Notes: generated from the letters alone by a model not told the origin. 64,000 nucleotides of DNA from Gemmatimonadota bacterium (GCA_028874905.1 JAPPGZ010000003.1:1-64000), one strand, 5' to 3'. Counted from the stretch's first letter, positions 12,547-22,046 are shown. Numbers and translations are program-made.

Positions 12547-13761
12547 TCAACCGCCCACCGCGCCGGACTGGAGCAGCCCCGCGATCTCATCCGCCGAGAA
12601 CCCATAGTCGCGCAGCACTTCCTCCGTATGCTCGCCCATTCGCGGGGCACCCCGTTCAACGGGCGCCGGCGGGTCCGAGAACTTGACGGGCATGCCGAGC
12701 GACTCGGCCTCGGCGTCCCCCTCCGGCACGCGGACCACCATCTCCCGCGCAGCCGTCTGTGGATGCCGGAGCATCTCCATGATCGTGGAAACGGGGCCGG
12801 CCGGCACGTTGGCGGCCTCCAGGCGCTCCAGCCAGGTTGCTGTGGACTCGGTCTCGAGCCTCCGCGACAGCAGGGCACGGAGTTCCTCCAGGTTGGCCAT
12901 GCGGTCCGCGTTGGTCGCGAACCGCGGATCCTCCGCGAGTTCATTCAGACCGATCGTCCTGACGAGCCGGAGCCAGTTCACCTGGTTCCATCCACCCACC
13001 GTGATCCAGCCGTCCGCGGTCGGTAATGCTTCGTAAGGCGCGGCCAGCGGATGCGCGGACCCGAGCGGGGCCGGCGATTCACCGGTCGCGAGCCCCACTG
13101 CGGACTGCCAGAAGGTCTGGGTGATTCCGGCCTCGTAGAGCGACGTGTCGACGCGTTGCCCGACACCCGTCCGCTCGCGTGCATAGAGGGCCGACACCAC
13201 GCCCATCGCGCCCAGAATTCCCGCGGTGATGTCGGTCAGCGGCGGCCCGCACTTGACCGGCGGCCGTCCCGGGCCCTCTCCAGTGACGCTGAGCAGCCCG
13301 GTCATCCCCTGGGCGATGAGGTCGAATCCCCGGTGCGAGGCCAGCGGCCCCGTTCTCCCGAAGCCCGTGATCTGACAGTAGATGAGGGCGTCGTTGGCCG
13401 CCCGGAGGGTTTCGTACCCGAGGCCGAGTCCCTCCATCACGCCTTCCCGGAAGTTCTCGATCACCACGTCGCAGCGGGCCAGCATGCGCCTGGCCACCTC
13501 GCGGCCCGGCTCCGTCTTGAGGTCGATCACGATGCCGCGCTTGTTGCGATTCATCATGATGAACGCGGCGGCGGTACCACCCATCTCCGGCGGCGCGAAC
13601 GCACGCGTCGGATCGCCGGCCCCGGGCGGCTCCACCTTGACCACGTCGGCCCCCATGTCGGCGAGCATGCGCCCGCAGGTCGGTCCCGCCATGACGTGCG
13701 CGAGCTCGACCACACGGATTCCGGACAGCGGACCTGTCCCGGCGCGCAACTCGGCGCACAC
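12547..13761 (-). CDS. CaiB/BaiF family CoA-transferase
   Basis: A class III CoA-transferase of 404 residues, which moves CoA between carboxylic acids in the cytoplasm. It has the family landmarks LSGIRVVELAHVMAGPTCGRML, ADVVKVEPPGAGDPTR, NRNKRGIVIDLK, IENFREG and GFDLIAQGMTGLLSVTG. The catalytic aspartate is probably Asp177 in PLTDITAG. The GTG at 13761 is one base from the enoyl-CoA hydratase stop, and it gives the family's usual length; the longer frame upstream overlaps that gene. Together with the neighbouring hydratase and TRAP transporter it could activate an imported acid as a CoA thioester for beta-oxidation-like steps. The acid is not known. Confidence 0.92.
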   Translation of the reverse strand: MCAELRAGTGPLSGIRVVELAHVMAGPTCGRMLADMGADVVKVEPPGAGDPTRAFAPPEMGGTAAAFIMMNRNKRGIVIDLKTEPGREVARRMLARCDVVIENFREGVMEGLGLGYETLRAANDALIYCQITGFGRTGPLASHRGFDLIAQGMTGLLSVTGEGPGRPPVKCGPPLTDITAGILGAMGVVSALYARERTGVGQRVDTSLYEAGITQTFWQSAVGLATGESPAPLGSAHPLAAPYEALPTADGWITVGGWNQVNWLRLVRTIGLNELAEDPRFATNADRMANLEELRALLSRRLETESTATWLERLEAANVPAGPVSTIMEMLRHPQTAAREMVVRVPEGDAEAESLGMPVKFSDPPAPVERGAPRMGEHTEEVLRDYGFSADEIAGLLQSGAVGG

Positions 13762-13762
13762 C

Positions 13763-14548
13763 CTAATCTCCCTCGAACCTCGGCGGACGCTTATCCATGA
13801 ACGCGGCCGTCCCCTCTCGGTAGTCGCGCGTCCGGAACGCCTCATACGCCTCCTCGCGCTCCTCCTCCCGAAGCGGACGCGGGTCGGCTATGCGCCGTAT
13901 GAATTTCTTGTGCCACCGGTTCACGAGGGGCGCTCCCCGCGCAATGTTGCGCGCGACCGCGGCGACCGCGTGCTCCACTTCCCCGTCCGGTACGATCCGG
14001 TTGACAATGCCCATCTCGCGGGCACGGCGGGCGTCCACAAGGTCGCCCGTAAGGAGAATCTCCAAAACGGCGCCCGCGCCCGCCACAGCCAGCAGCGGCG
14101 CCATCTCCTCGTAAGCCATCGTGGCGCCCAGGCGGTTGACCGGGGCTCCGAAGCGGCTGGACTCGCCGCACACGCGCACATCGCAGCACGCGGCGATGAT
14201 GAGCCCGCCGCCCACACAGAGCCCCTGCACCACCGCCACCGTCGGGTGCGGACAGTCGTACACGCCTCCTATCCCGCGCCGCAGGGCGGCCGCATACCGC
14301 GTCACCTGTGCCGGCGTGCTCCGTTGCGCGCCGAACGCACCGATATCGGACCCGGTGGAGAACGCGCGCCCTCCCTGCCCCTTCACCAGCACGCACCGCA
14401 CCGAGTCGTCGGCAGACAGCTCCTCGAAGATCTCGCCCAGCCGCTCCCATGCGGCCATGTCGAGCACATTGAGCTTGCCCGGATTACTCAGGGTGACGGT
14501 CACGACATCGCCGTCACGGGCCGCAATCACGCGCTCGGATCCGCTCAT
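13763..14548 (-). CDS. Enoyl-CoA hydratase/isomerase (crotonase) family protein
   Basis: A 261-residue crotonase-fold protein. It has the oxyanion-hole segment AFSTGSDIGAFG, then HPTVAVVQGLCVGGGLIIAACCD, and the FGAPVNRLG loop before the second helical region. Of the two glutamates that act in true enoyl-CoA hydratases, the first is not obvious, so hydratase, isomerase or hydrolase activity is open. The ATG at 14548 overlaps the TRAP permease stop (ATGA), and the stop lies one base before the CoA-transferase start. It probably acts on a CoA thioester made by that transferase. Confidence 0.9.
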   Translation of the reverse strand: MSGSERVIAARDGDVVTVTLSNPGKLNVLDMAAWERLGEIFEELSADDSVRCVLVKGQGGRAFSTGSDIGAFGAQRSTPAQVTRYAAALRRGIGGVYDCPHPTVAVVQGLCVGGGLIIAACCDVRVCGESSRFGAPVNRLGATMAYEEMAPLLAVAGAGAVLEILLTGDLVDARRAREMGIVNRIVPDGEVEHAVAAVARNIARGAPLVNRWHKKFIRRIADPRPLREEEREEAYEAFRTRDYREGTAAFMDKRPPRFEGD

Positions 14549-15825
14549 CGGTAGAACACGTCCACCAGCGCCATCGAGAACGAAGGCACGTACGTGACGA
14601 CCAGCAGCACCACCAGGAGGACCGCGATGAACCACAGGTTCGCCTTGGTGACGGCCCAGATGTCCGCCTTGGCGACCGAGCACGCGGTCACCAGCACAGA
14701 GGCCACGGGGGGCGTCTGCTGTCCGATTCCGAGATTCAGCGTCACGATGAGTCCGAAGTGCACCGGGTCGATCCCCAGCGCCTGCACCAGCGGCATGACG
14801 ATGGGCACCACGAGAATGATCGCTGCGGCCGAATGGAGAAAGAGCCCGACCGCAAGCAGGAAGACGTTGAGCAGCGCCAGGATCGCGAGCTTCGAGTCCG
14901 TCAGGCCCGTGATGGCCAGCGCGACCTGCTGCGGCACGCGCGCTTCGGTGAGAAAATCGCCCAGCAGCGCCGACGCAGCCACGAGCAGCATGACCACCGC
15001 CGTCTGGTGCCCGCACTCGAGCACCGCGCGGCGCAGCCCCGCCAGAGTGAGTTCGCGGTATACGGCGCCGCCGATCACGAGCGCGGCGACCACCGCGAGC
15101 CCGGCGCCTTCGGTCGCGGTCACCCAGCCCGAGAAGATTCCGCCCAGGATGATGACCGGCAGAAGGAGCGACCAGCCGGCCGCCTTGAACGTCTCGAACA
15201 CATGCCCGAACCGGAACGCTTCCTCCATGGGGAGGTTGTTGCGCCGCGCCCACAGGTACGACACGAACATCATGAGTACGCCGCCCACGACGCCCGGAAT
15301 GATTCCCGCGACGAAGAGCTCGACCACCGACGCTCCGGACATGACGCCGTACAGGATCATGGGGATCGAGGGAGGGATGATCACGGCGAGGGTCGCGGAC
15401 GAAGAGGTGACCGCAGCGGCGAAGTTGCGTGTGTAGCCGCGCTTCTTCATGGCCGGAATCAGGATCGACCCGAGAGCCGCGACATCGGCGACGGCGCTCC
15501 CGGAGATCTCCGCGAAGAACATGGAAGCCGAGATGCTCACCATCGAGAGCCCGCCGCGGATGAACCCGAAGACCGCCGACGCGAACGCGATGAGGCGCTG
15601 CGAAATCCCCGTCGCGTTCATGATCGTGCCCGCGAGGATGAACAGGGGAATGGCGATCAGCGGGAACTTGGTCGCGCCCGAGAACATGACCAGCCCGACA
15701 TTGGGGATCGCCGCCCACCCGCCCAGGGCGATGATCGCCACAACCGACATGACGCCAAGCGCTACCGCGATCGGCACGTTGATCACGATCAGGACCAGGA
15801 ACAGGAGGATCAGGGCGGCCGTCAA
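14545..15825 (-). CDS. TRAP transporter large permease (DctM family), second system
   Basis: A 426-residue, strongly hydrophobic inner-membrane protein with the DctM signatures FPLIAIPLFILAGTIMNATG, FFAEISGSAVADVAALGS and VIIPPSIPMILYG, and LGIDPVHFGLIV towards the end. The start appears to be a TTG at 15825 that overlaps the DctQ stop in TTGA; no ATG or GTG precedes the first helix in this frame without running deep into DctQ. It is paralogous to the DctM at the left end of the window but clearly diverged from it. With the next two genes it forms a complete TRAP importer for an unknown organic acid. Confidence 0.93.
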   Translation of the reverse strand: MTAALILLFLVLIVINVPIAVALGVMSVVAIIALGGWAAIPNVGLVMFSGATKFPLIAIPLFILAGTIMNATGISQRLIAFASAVFGFIRGGLSMVSISASMFFAEISGSAVADVAALGSILIPAMKKRGYTRNFAAAVTSSSATLAVIIPPSIPMILYGVMSGASVVELFVAGIIPGVVGGVLMMFVSYLWARRNNLPMEEAFRFGHVFETFKAAGWSLLLPVIILGGIFSGWVTATEGAGLAVVAALVIGGAVYRELTLAGLRRAVLECGHQTAVVMLLVAASALLGDFLTEARVPQQVALAITGLTDSKLAILALLNVFLLAVGLFLHSAAAIILVVPIVMPLVQALGIDPVHFGLIVTLNLGIGQQTPPVASVLVTACSVAKADIWAVTKANLWFIAVLLVVLLVVTYVPSFSMALVDVFYR

Positions 15826-16322
15826 GGCAGCGTCCCCTCCTCCGCTCCGCGTTCGCCGCGCAGCACCCGGGGAAGGCTCAGCAGCTGGGCGCAGATGAAC
15901 AGCACCGCGCCGATCGGAATGACCGACTGGGCAAGGCCGGCAGGCACGGCCGGAAGGCTCACCAGGGTCGTCCCCACAAGCGCCGACTGCACCGCCCATC
16001 CGGCCCAGGCCAGGACGGCGAAGAAGCCGATCACGGCAACCTCGCCGGCGATCACGACGCACGTGCGCAGACGCCCGTGGAGCCGTTCCACCATGGCCGG
16101 CACCCCGATGTGACCGCGGTGCAGCGCCGCGAGCGCGGCTCCGTAGTAGGTCAGCCACGCCAGCAGGATCGCGGCCACCTCGTCATACCAGACCAGGGCG
16201 GCTCCCGCCTTGCGGTAGATCACGCCCATGACCACGACCGCGGCCAGGGCGACCACCACGGCGATCACGATGACCTCGAGGGCGCGCTGAAAGACGCGCC
16301 TCACCCGATCCGTGTCGGACAC
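15822..16322 (-). CDS. TRAP transporter small permease (DctQ family), second system
   Basis: A 166-residue membrane protein with four hydrophobic segments. It has the DctQ arrangement of a first long helix, the short YRKAGAALVWYDEVAAILLAW helix, and a loop with HRGHIGVPAMVERL. It should pair with the DctM encoded immediately downstream. The ATG at 16322 lies 14 bases after the binding-protein stop, and its stop overlaps the putative TTG start of DctM. Sequence conservation is low, as is usual for this subunit, so the call rests on topology and context as well as on motifs. Confidence 0.88.
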   Translation of the reverse strand: MSDTDRVRRVFQRALEVIVIAVVVALAAVVVMGVIYRKAGAALVWYDEVAAILLAWLTYYGAALAALHRGHIGVPAMVERLHGRLRTCVVIAGEVAVIGFFAVLAWAGWAVQSALVGTTLVSLPAVPAGLAQSVIPIGAVLFICAQLLSLPRVLRGERGAEEGTLP

Positions 16323-16336
16323 GGCTGCCGGTCGAT

Positions 16337-17335
16337 CTATTCGGACCCGGCTACCCTCATGGCACGATCGACCAGCTCCTGGCCAAGCTCCACGGTCGTC
16401 GTGAACTCGTCGTAGATCGGCTGACTCGCCCTCTGGAACGCGTCTCCGTTGGCCCAGTTGACCGAGATCTGCGTGTCCGCAAGCGTCACGAGCAGTTCGC
16501 GGTCCAGCGTCCTGGCCGTTTCGTAGACGAAGTCACGCAACCCGCGGGCCTCTTCCTCGACGACCATCCGCACATGCTCGGGAACATCCTCCCAGTGATC
16601 GGGGGAGACGGTTACGTACGCGGGCGTATAGACGTGCTCGGTAAGCGACAGGTACTGCTGCACCTCGTTCAGCTTGGACGCATGAATCTGCGCGAGAGGG
16701 TTCTCCTGCCCGTCCACCACGCCCGTGCGCAATGCGATCAGCACCTCCGAGAGCGCCATCGGGACAGGGTTCGCCCCGAAGTTCTGGAACAGCTTGACTC
16801 GCCAGGTCCCACGCGGCGTCCTCAACTTGAGCCCGGCCAGATCGTCGGGCGCGCGTACCGGACGGGTATTGTTGGTGACGTGGCGGTAGCCGTTTTCCCA
16901 GACCCCCAGAATACGGTATCCGTGCTCTTCCGCGAGCGGCGCAAGCACCGGCCAGACGACCTCTTCCTCGATCCGCGCCATGTGCTGCCGATTCCGCACC
17001 AGATAGGGCATCTCGAAGATCCCGAACTCCGGAATCCGCGATGACATGATCGACGAGGGCAGGGCAAAGTCCACGGTGCCCAGCTTGAGCTTGTTCAGGA
17101 GGACTTCATCGCCGCCCAGCTGGCTCGACCCGTACACGACTACCCTCGCCTCGCCTTCGAGCCGCGCGTTGACGCGCGCCGCGAATTCCTCCGCGGAGAG
17201 CGCAAACAGGGAGCCCGGCGCGCCCACGTGCCCGAAGCTGAGTTCCAGGACTTCCTGTTCGGGGGCACCCTCGGTGCATCCCACGGCTCCGACTGTGAGC
17301 AGAACGGCCAGCACCTGCCAGGCCCGCTCCCGCAT
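16337..17335 (-). CDS. TRAP transporter substrate-binding lipoprotein (DctP family), second system
   Basis: A 332-residue solute receptor with a lipobox at the end of its leader (VGAVGC, Cys20). DctP patterns include LSFGHVGAPGSLFALSAEEF, VYGSSQLGGDEVLLNKLKLG, LAGLKLRTPRGTWRVKLFQNFGA with the carboxylate-binding arginine, and ALRTGVVDGQENPL. It should bind an organic acid in the periplasm and hand it to the DctQM pair encoded behind it. This gene begins the minus-strand run that continues through the CoA enzymes and is divergent from SusC. Confidence 0.92.
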   Translation of the reverse strand: MRERAWQVLAVLLTVGAVGCTEGAPEQEVLELSFGHVGAPGSLFALSAEEFAARVNARLEGEARVVVYGSSQLGGDEVLLNKLKLGTVDFALPSSIMSSRIPEFGIFEMPYLVRNRQHMARIEEEVVWPVLAPLAEEHGYRILGVWENGYRHVTNNTRPVRAPDDLAGLKLRTPRGTWRVKLFQNFGANPVPMALSEVLIALRTGVVDGQENPLAQIHASKLNEVQQYLSLTEHVYTPAYVTVSPDHWEDVPEHVRMVVEEEARGLRDFVYETARTLDRELLVTLADTQISVNWANGDAFQRASQPIYDEFTTTVELGQELVDRAMRVAGSE

Positions 17336-17703
17336 GGGTTAGCCTCCTCGCCGAATCTCCTGTGGTTGCGGCCGCGCAAGCGGCTGTGGCCGCGCGAAAA
17401 TCCATCTTGTCCCTTGGAAGATGCCAAAGCCTCGCCGCCAGCGCCATTGCGGAGCCCATGCGACAATACGCTCAGCACATCGTCGCAGTTGTCTGGACTC
17501 TCATTACACCCCCACCTCCCCCGTGGCGGCCTATCTCCGGTTGCCGCGGTCCGGGGTTGGAGTCTACGTTGGTCGCGGAGTCAACAAAACGTCCCCCGAG
17601 CAGTTTGCGCCCGGCCAGCGGAATGCCATTGGCGGGGCGAGAGGGAATACGGTGCGCGGCACGGGTGTGCGCGGACCTCTCCCTTGCGAACCAGGAGGGG
17701 ACG
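17336..17703. other. 368-base divergent intergenic region between dctP and SusC genes
   Basis: This is the longest gap without a gene in the window. It must hold the promoters for the second TRAP run (leftward) and for SusC/SusD (rightward), but I could not place a convincing -35/-10 pair. An imperfect direct repeat of a GYGGCCGCGC element lies at about 17367-17376 and 17386-17395. A strong ribosome binding site, AGGAGG at 17693-17698, sits five bases before the SusC ATG. No RNA gene or riboswitch is apparent. Short reading frames here look like shadows. Confidence 0.5.
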
Positions 17704-20700
17704 ATGCAGGAATCCAGGAATCCGCGCGGGCGGATTCGCAGGTGCGCAGCTGCGGCGTTGGTGCTGGCGGCAAGCGCACTCGGGAGCGGCCCAATCGCCG
17801 CTCAGGAAGCGACCGTTTCGGGAACGGTTGTTGACGAACAGGGCGCTCCGGTCGCCAACGCACAGGTCTTCGTCGAAGGCACCACGTCCGGAACGCTCAC
17901 CAACTCCCAGGGTGCCTTCCGACTGGCTGTACAGGCCGGGGAACTCACCATCCGCGTGGTCAGTCTCGGATACCGCGCGGAACAGCAGATGGTCACGGCG
18001 CCGGCCGATGGCATCCGCTTCGAACTTGTAGCGACCGCCATCAACCTGGACGCGATCGTGGTCACGGGTACGGCGGGCGCGGTCGAACGGCGCGCCGTGG
18101 GCACGGCGATCGCGACCATTAACGCCGGTGACCAGGTGGCGCTGGCGCCTACGCCCGACGTCAGCCAACTCATCAACGGGCGCGCACCCGGCGTCGTTGT
18201 CACCCCCGGAACGGGCATGGTGGGAAGCGGGCCGACGATCCGGATCCGCGGCGCTTCCAGCTTCTCGCTGAACACGCAGCCGCTGATCTATGTCGATGGC
18301 GTCCGTCTCGACAACGGAGTGGGCACGGGGATTTCGATCCAGGGATTCGGATCGGGTGTCGTGAATCGTCTGAACGACGTGAACCCCGAGGATATCGAGA
18401 GCATCGAGATCATCAAGGGACCGGCGGCAGCAACCCTCTACGGTACGGAAGCGGCAAACGGCGTGATCCAGATCCTCACCAAGAAGGGGCGGTCGGGAGC
18501 ACCGGAATGGGGGATCACCATTCGCCAGGGCGCCAACTGGTTCCACAACGCGGAGACCCGGATTGAGCCCAACTGGGGATTCGATCCGGTGACCGGCGAA
18601 CCGTATCAACACAACCTCTTCGAGTCGGAACGCGCGCTCGGCAACACGATCTTCGACACCGGACACCTGCAGAGCTACGGCGCCAATGTCCGCGGTGGGA
18701 CCGATGACGTCCGCTACTACCTCGGAGCCGATCTGGAGTTCAATGAGGGGATCGAGCCCACTAACAGCCTGTGGCGGCTGAGCACCCGCAGCAACATCAC
18801 GTTGTCCACCGATCCGAGCTACGACCTGACTGCATCGATCGGGTACAATCAGGGGAGGACGAACCTCGCCTGCGAGGCGGGCTGCGGAGGGCGCATGTGG
18901 GCCACGATGTTCGCCCTTCCGGGCAACCGGGATACTCGCTTCCGCGGCTTCATCAGCTATCCACCGGAGGTCATTTCAGAGGCGTTCAAGTTCTGGCAGG
19001 ACACGGAGCGTTTCACCCTGAGCCTCTCGGCCAACCACCGGCCCACGTCGTGGCTCAGTCAGCGGCTGAACGTCGGCCAGGACCGCGTCTTCGAAGACAA
19101 CATGCAGCTATGGGAGCGGATGCCCCCGGAGATCTCTCAGTTCTTCGGGGCCAACACCGCCCGCGGTGGGAAGTTCGTGCAGTCGCGGGATGTCGAGAAC
19201 ACGACCTTCGACTACAGTGCCACCGCTTCGTTTGACATCACGAGTTCGATCCGCTCCGCCACGACCGGGGGCGCGCAGTACTATCGCCGCTTCACCGAGT
19301 TCCTGGTAACCGAGGGGAACAACTTTCCGGCCCCGGGACTCACGGTCGTCGATGCGCTGGCACAGACGTTCGGCGGTGAGGACTTCGTCGAGAACAGCAC
19401 GGTGGGTCTCTTTGTGCAGGAGCGCATCGAGATCGGTGACCGCCTGTTCCTGACGGCGGCCATCCGGGGCGACGACAATAGCGCCTTCGGCAAGGACTAC
19501 GACTTTGTCGTCTATCCCAAGGCGAGCATTTCCTGGGTGCTTGGCGAGGAGGACTTCTTCAGCCTCCCCGGGGTCAGCGAATTCAGACTGAGATCCGCCT
19601 TCGGCATGTCCGGACAGCAGCCGGCCGACTACGCCGCGCTTCGCACTTTCGCCCCGGTAACGGGCGGCGGCGGCATCGCGGCGGTTACGCCGCAGTTCAT
19701 CGGCAACGACGCCCTCGAGCCGGAAAAGGGCTCGGAGGTGGAGATCGGCTTCGAAGCCGGACTCTTCGACAGCCGCCTTGGCATCGACTTCACCTATTAC
19801 AACACCCGCACCCAGGACGCGATCCTGTCGCGCAATCTCCCGCCGTCCCTCGGGTTCCCGGGAAGCCAGTTCGTCAACGCCGGCGAGATCAGGAACCAGG
19901 GCTTCGAGGTTCAGGTGAACGCGCTCGCGTACGAGTCAGGCGCGATCGGCCTCGACCTGGCCCTGAACCTCGCGACAAACAACAACGAGATCATCGACCT
20001 CGGGGGCATCGACCAGGGCACGGGCTTCATCGGAGCCGGCAGCCAGCGGCGCGTGCCAGGCTTCCCGGTGGCGTCCTGGTTCCGCCGCAAGGTGGTCAGC
20101 GCGACACTGATGGGAACCGGGCCGACCGCACGTGCCGTCGATCCCATGTGCGATGGCGGGGACCCCAACGGGAAGAAGCTGCCCGACGGAACGCCGCTGG
20201 AACTCGGGGGGCCGCCGGTCCCCTGCGCGATTGCTCCACGCCTCTATCTCGGTCATGTGACGCCGGACCTGGAAGGCTCGCTGGGAACCACGCTCACCCT
20301 GTTCGACAGGGTGCGCATCTACGCGCTCGTCGACTGGAAGACCGGCTTCACGAAGTTCGACAACAACCTCAGGGCGCGCTGCCAGGTCTTCAACCAGTGC
20401 CACGAGAACTTCTTCCCCGAGGAGTACGACCCGGCGCGCATCGCCGAGATCCAGTCCGGCAGTCCGCTCAGATCCTTCATCTTCACTGACGGCAGCTTCG
20501 CCAAGCTGCGCGAGGTCTCGGCGAGCGTGAACCTGCCCGGGCGGCTGGTCAGCCCCTTCGGTGCGTCACGGGGTACTCTGACCCTTACCGCTCGCAATCT
20601 CATGACATGGACCAACTACACCGGCCTCGATCCCGAGGCGTCGTTCGTCGAGTTCGGCTACACGCTCCTGGAGCAGGACAACACGCCGCAGCTCAACCAG

Positions 20701-20730
20701 GTTACCGCGACGCTGAACCTGTCGTTCTGA
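17704..20730 (+). CDS. SusC/RagA-type TonB-linked outer membrane transporter
   Basis: A 1008-residue outer-membrane receptor with a signal peptide ending near GPIAAQ. A carboxypeptidase-regulatory-like domain follows (ATVSGTVVDEQGAPVANAQVF, about residues 35-110), then the LDAIVVTGTAG junction, a plug domain with INGRAPGVVV and GASSFSLNTQPLIYVDGVR, and a long beta-barrel ending in LNQVTATLNLSF with the terminal phenylalanine typical of barrels. It imports nutrients with energy from TonB and pairs with the SusD-like lipoprotein next to it. The ATG at 17704 follows AGGAGG. No carbohydrate-active enzyme lies nearby, so peptides or other organic compounds are as likely as glycans as the cargo. 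Confidence 0.95.
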   Translation: MQESRNPRGRIRRCAAAALVLAASALGSGPIAAQEATVSGTVVDEQGAPVANAQVFVEGTTSGTLTNSQGAFRLAVQAGELTIRVVSLGYRAEQQMVTAPADGIRFELVATAINLDAIVVTGTAGAVERRAVGTAIATINAGDQVALAPTPDVSQLINGRAPGVVVTPGTGMVGSGPTIRIRGASSFSLNTQPLIYVDGVRLDNGVGTGISIQGFGSGVVNRLNDVNPEDIESIEIIKGPAAATLYGTEAANGVIQILTKKGRSGAPEWGITIRQGANWFHNAETRIEPNWGFDPVTGEPYQHNLFESERALGNTIFDTGHLQSYGANVRGGTDDVRYYLGADLEFNEGIEPTNSLWRLSTRSNITLSTDPSYDLTASIGYNQGRTNLACEAGCGGRMWATMFALPGNRDTRFRGFISYPPEVISEAFKFWQDTERFTLSLSANHRPTSWLSQRLNVGQDRVFEDNMQLWERMPPEISQFFGANTARGGKFVQSRDVENTTFDYSATASFDITSSIRSATTGGAQYYRRFTEFLVTEGNNFPAPGLTVVDALAQTFGGEDFVENSTVGLFVQERIEIGDRLFLTAAIRGDDNSAFGKDYDFVVYPKASISWVLGEEDFFSLPGVSEFRLRSAFGMSGQQPADYAALRTFAPVTGGGGIAAVTPQFIGNDALEPEKGSEVEIGFEAGLFDSRLGIDFTYYNTRTQDAILSRNLPPSLGFPGSQFVNAGEIRNQGFEVQVNALAYESGAIGLDLALNLATNNNEIIDLGGIDQGTGFIGAGSQRRVPGFPVASWFRRKVVSATLMGTGPTARAVDPMCDGGDPNGKKLPDGTPLELGGPPVPCAIAPRLYLGHVTPDLEGSLGTTLTLFDRVRIYALVDWKTGFTKFDNNLRARCQVFNQCHENFFPEEYDPARIAEIQSGSPLRSFIFTDGSFAKLREVSASVNLPGRLVSPFGASRGTLTLTARNLMTWTNYTGLDPEASFVEFGYTLLEQDNTPQLNQVTATLNLSF

Positions 20731-20749
20731 GACCGGGAGGATGAGAACA

Positions 20750-21994
20750 ATGAAATACACGATCAAATACCGGTTGTTTGCAGGCGTCGTGCTCCTGCTG
20801 GCGGTTCCGCTCACGGCTTGCGACACCCTGCTTGAGATCGACGCTCCGAGCCGGGTCAGGGCCGACGACCTGGCCAACCCCGACAATGCGCCGCTGCTGG
20901 TCGCCAGCGCGGTCGCGGACTTCGAGTGCGCCTTCAGCGAATGGGTGGCTGCCGGAGGGCTGATGGGCAACGAATTGGCGGACGGTCAGCTCGCGGCACG
21001 CATGTGGCCCTACGACCGGCGCAGCTTCGAGGAAGCGGGCGGCGTCTACGCGAGCTTCACGTGTGCAGACGCCGACCCCGGCGTGTACACGACGCTATCG
21101 ACCGCGCGCTGGGCGGCGGACAACGCGCTCGGTGTTTCCCGGGAAATCGGGGACGCGGAGCTCATGGCCACCTCGGCGGCCTATTCCGGGTACGCCCACC
21201 TGCTTCTGGGAGAAGCCATGTGCTCGGCGGCCGTGGATGGTGGGCCGGAACTCACCTCGCAACAGATGTTCGCCATGGCCGAGGAGAAGTTCACCATGGC
21301 CGCCAACGGCGGCGGACCCGCGGACATCACGAACATGGCCATGGTGGGCCGCGCCCGGGCGCGCCTGAACCAGGGGGACGCTTCGGGCGCAGCCTCGGAC
21401 GCGGCACAGGTGCCCGCGGGATTCGTCCGGAACGCGCGCTTCAGCGCCGCGTCCTTTCGCTCTTCCAACCGCATCTGGACGCTGAACAATCGCGACGAGC
21501 GCATGAGTGTGGAGCGCGTCTTCTGGAACCTTGAGTACATGGGAACGCCCGATCCCCGGGTCACGGTAGTCGACCAGGGCCGCACAGCCGCCTCGGACGA
21601 CCTGACCCCACTTTGGACGCAGCAGAAATACCCGGCCCAGGACAGCCCGATGCCGATCGCCCGCTACGCCGAAGCGCAGTTGATCATGGCCGAGGCCGCG
21701 GGGGGCCAGACGGCGGTGGACATCATCAACGAGCTGCACGCCGCGGCCGGGTTGCCGGCGTTCCCCGGGGGAAGTGATGCCGAGATACGGGAGCAGCTGA
21801 TCCAGGAGCGCAACCGGGAGCTGTTCCTCGAGGGCCATCATTTCTATGACAAGATCCGCCTGAATCTGCCCTTCACGCCCCCCGCGGGCGTGGTCTTCCA
21901 GGAGGGTTCGGGGCCGAAGGGCGGGTTCTACGGGAACACGACCTGCCTGCCGCTGCCGCTCCTCGAAAAGAACAACAACCCCAACATTCCGTGA
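20750..21994 (+). CDS. SusD/RagB-like outer membrane lipoprotein
   Basis: A 414-residue lipoprotein whose leader ends in the lipobox LTAC (Cys24). It has the tetratricopeptide-like helices of SusD and the C-terminal pattern YAEAQLIMAEAAGG, AAGLPAF, then ERNRELFLEGHHFYDKIRL, which is typical of the family. SusD caps the SusC barrel at the cell surface and helps to bind the ligand. I prefer the ATG at 20750 over the one at 20741, because GGGAGG at 20735-20740 is too close to the first and well spaced for the second. At 414 residues it is shorter than many Bacteroidota SusD proteins. It is co-transcribed with SusC, 19 bases downstream. Confidence 0.92.
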   Translation: MKYTIKYRLFAGVVLLLAVPLTACDTLLEIDAPSRVRADDLANPDNAPLLVASAVADFECAFSEWVAAGGLMGNELADGQLAARMWPYDRRSFEEAGGVYASFTCADADPGVYTTLSTARWAADNALGVSREIGDAELMATSAAYSGYAHLLLGEAMCSAAVDGGPELTSQQMFAMAEEKFTMAANGGGPADITNMAMVGRARARLNQGDASGAASDAAQVPAGFVRNARFSAASFRSSNRIWTLNNRDERMSVERVFWNLEYMGTPDPRVTVVDQGRTAASDDLTPLWTQQKYPAQDSPMPIARYAEAQLIMAEAAGGQTAVDIINELHAAAGLPAFPGGSDAEIREQLIQERNRELFLEGHHFYDKIRLNLPFTPPAGVVFQEGSGPKGGFYGNTTCLPLPLLEKNNNPNIP

Positions 21995-22005
21995 CAACTG
22001 CGCCT

Positions 22006-22046
22006 GGGCCGGGGCTCCGTCCGCATGCGGGCGTGGGCTCCGGCCC
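22006..22046 (+). terminator. Candidate hairpin after the SusC/SusD genes
   Basis: GGGCCGG at 22006-22012 can pair with CCGGCCC at 22040-22046. The inner bases (GTCCGC with GCGGGC) also pair, with mismatches between. No T-run follows, so this could be a terminator, an RNA-stabilising hairpin or neither. Confidence 0.3.

Noticed and set aside
17367-17395. Repeated GCGGCCGCGC-like sequence upstream of SusC as a CRISPR or attachment site
   Set aside because: There are only two imperfect copies with no spacer pattern, and GC-rich repeats of this kind are common by chance here.
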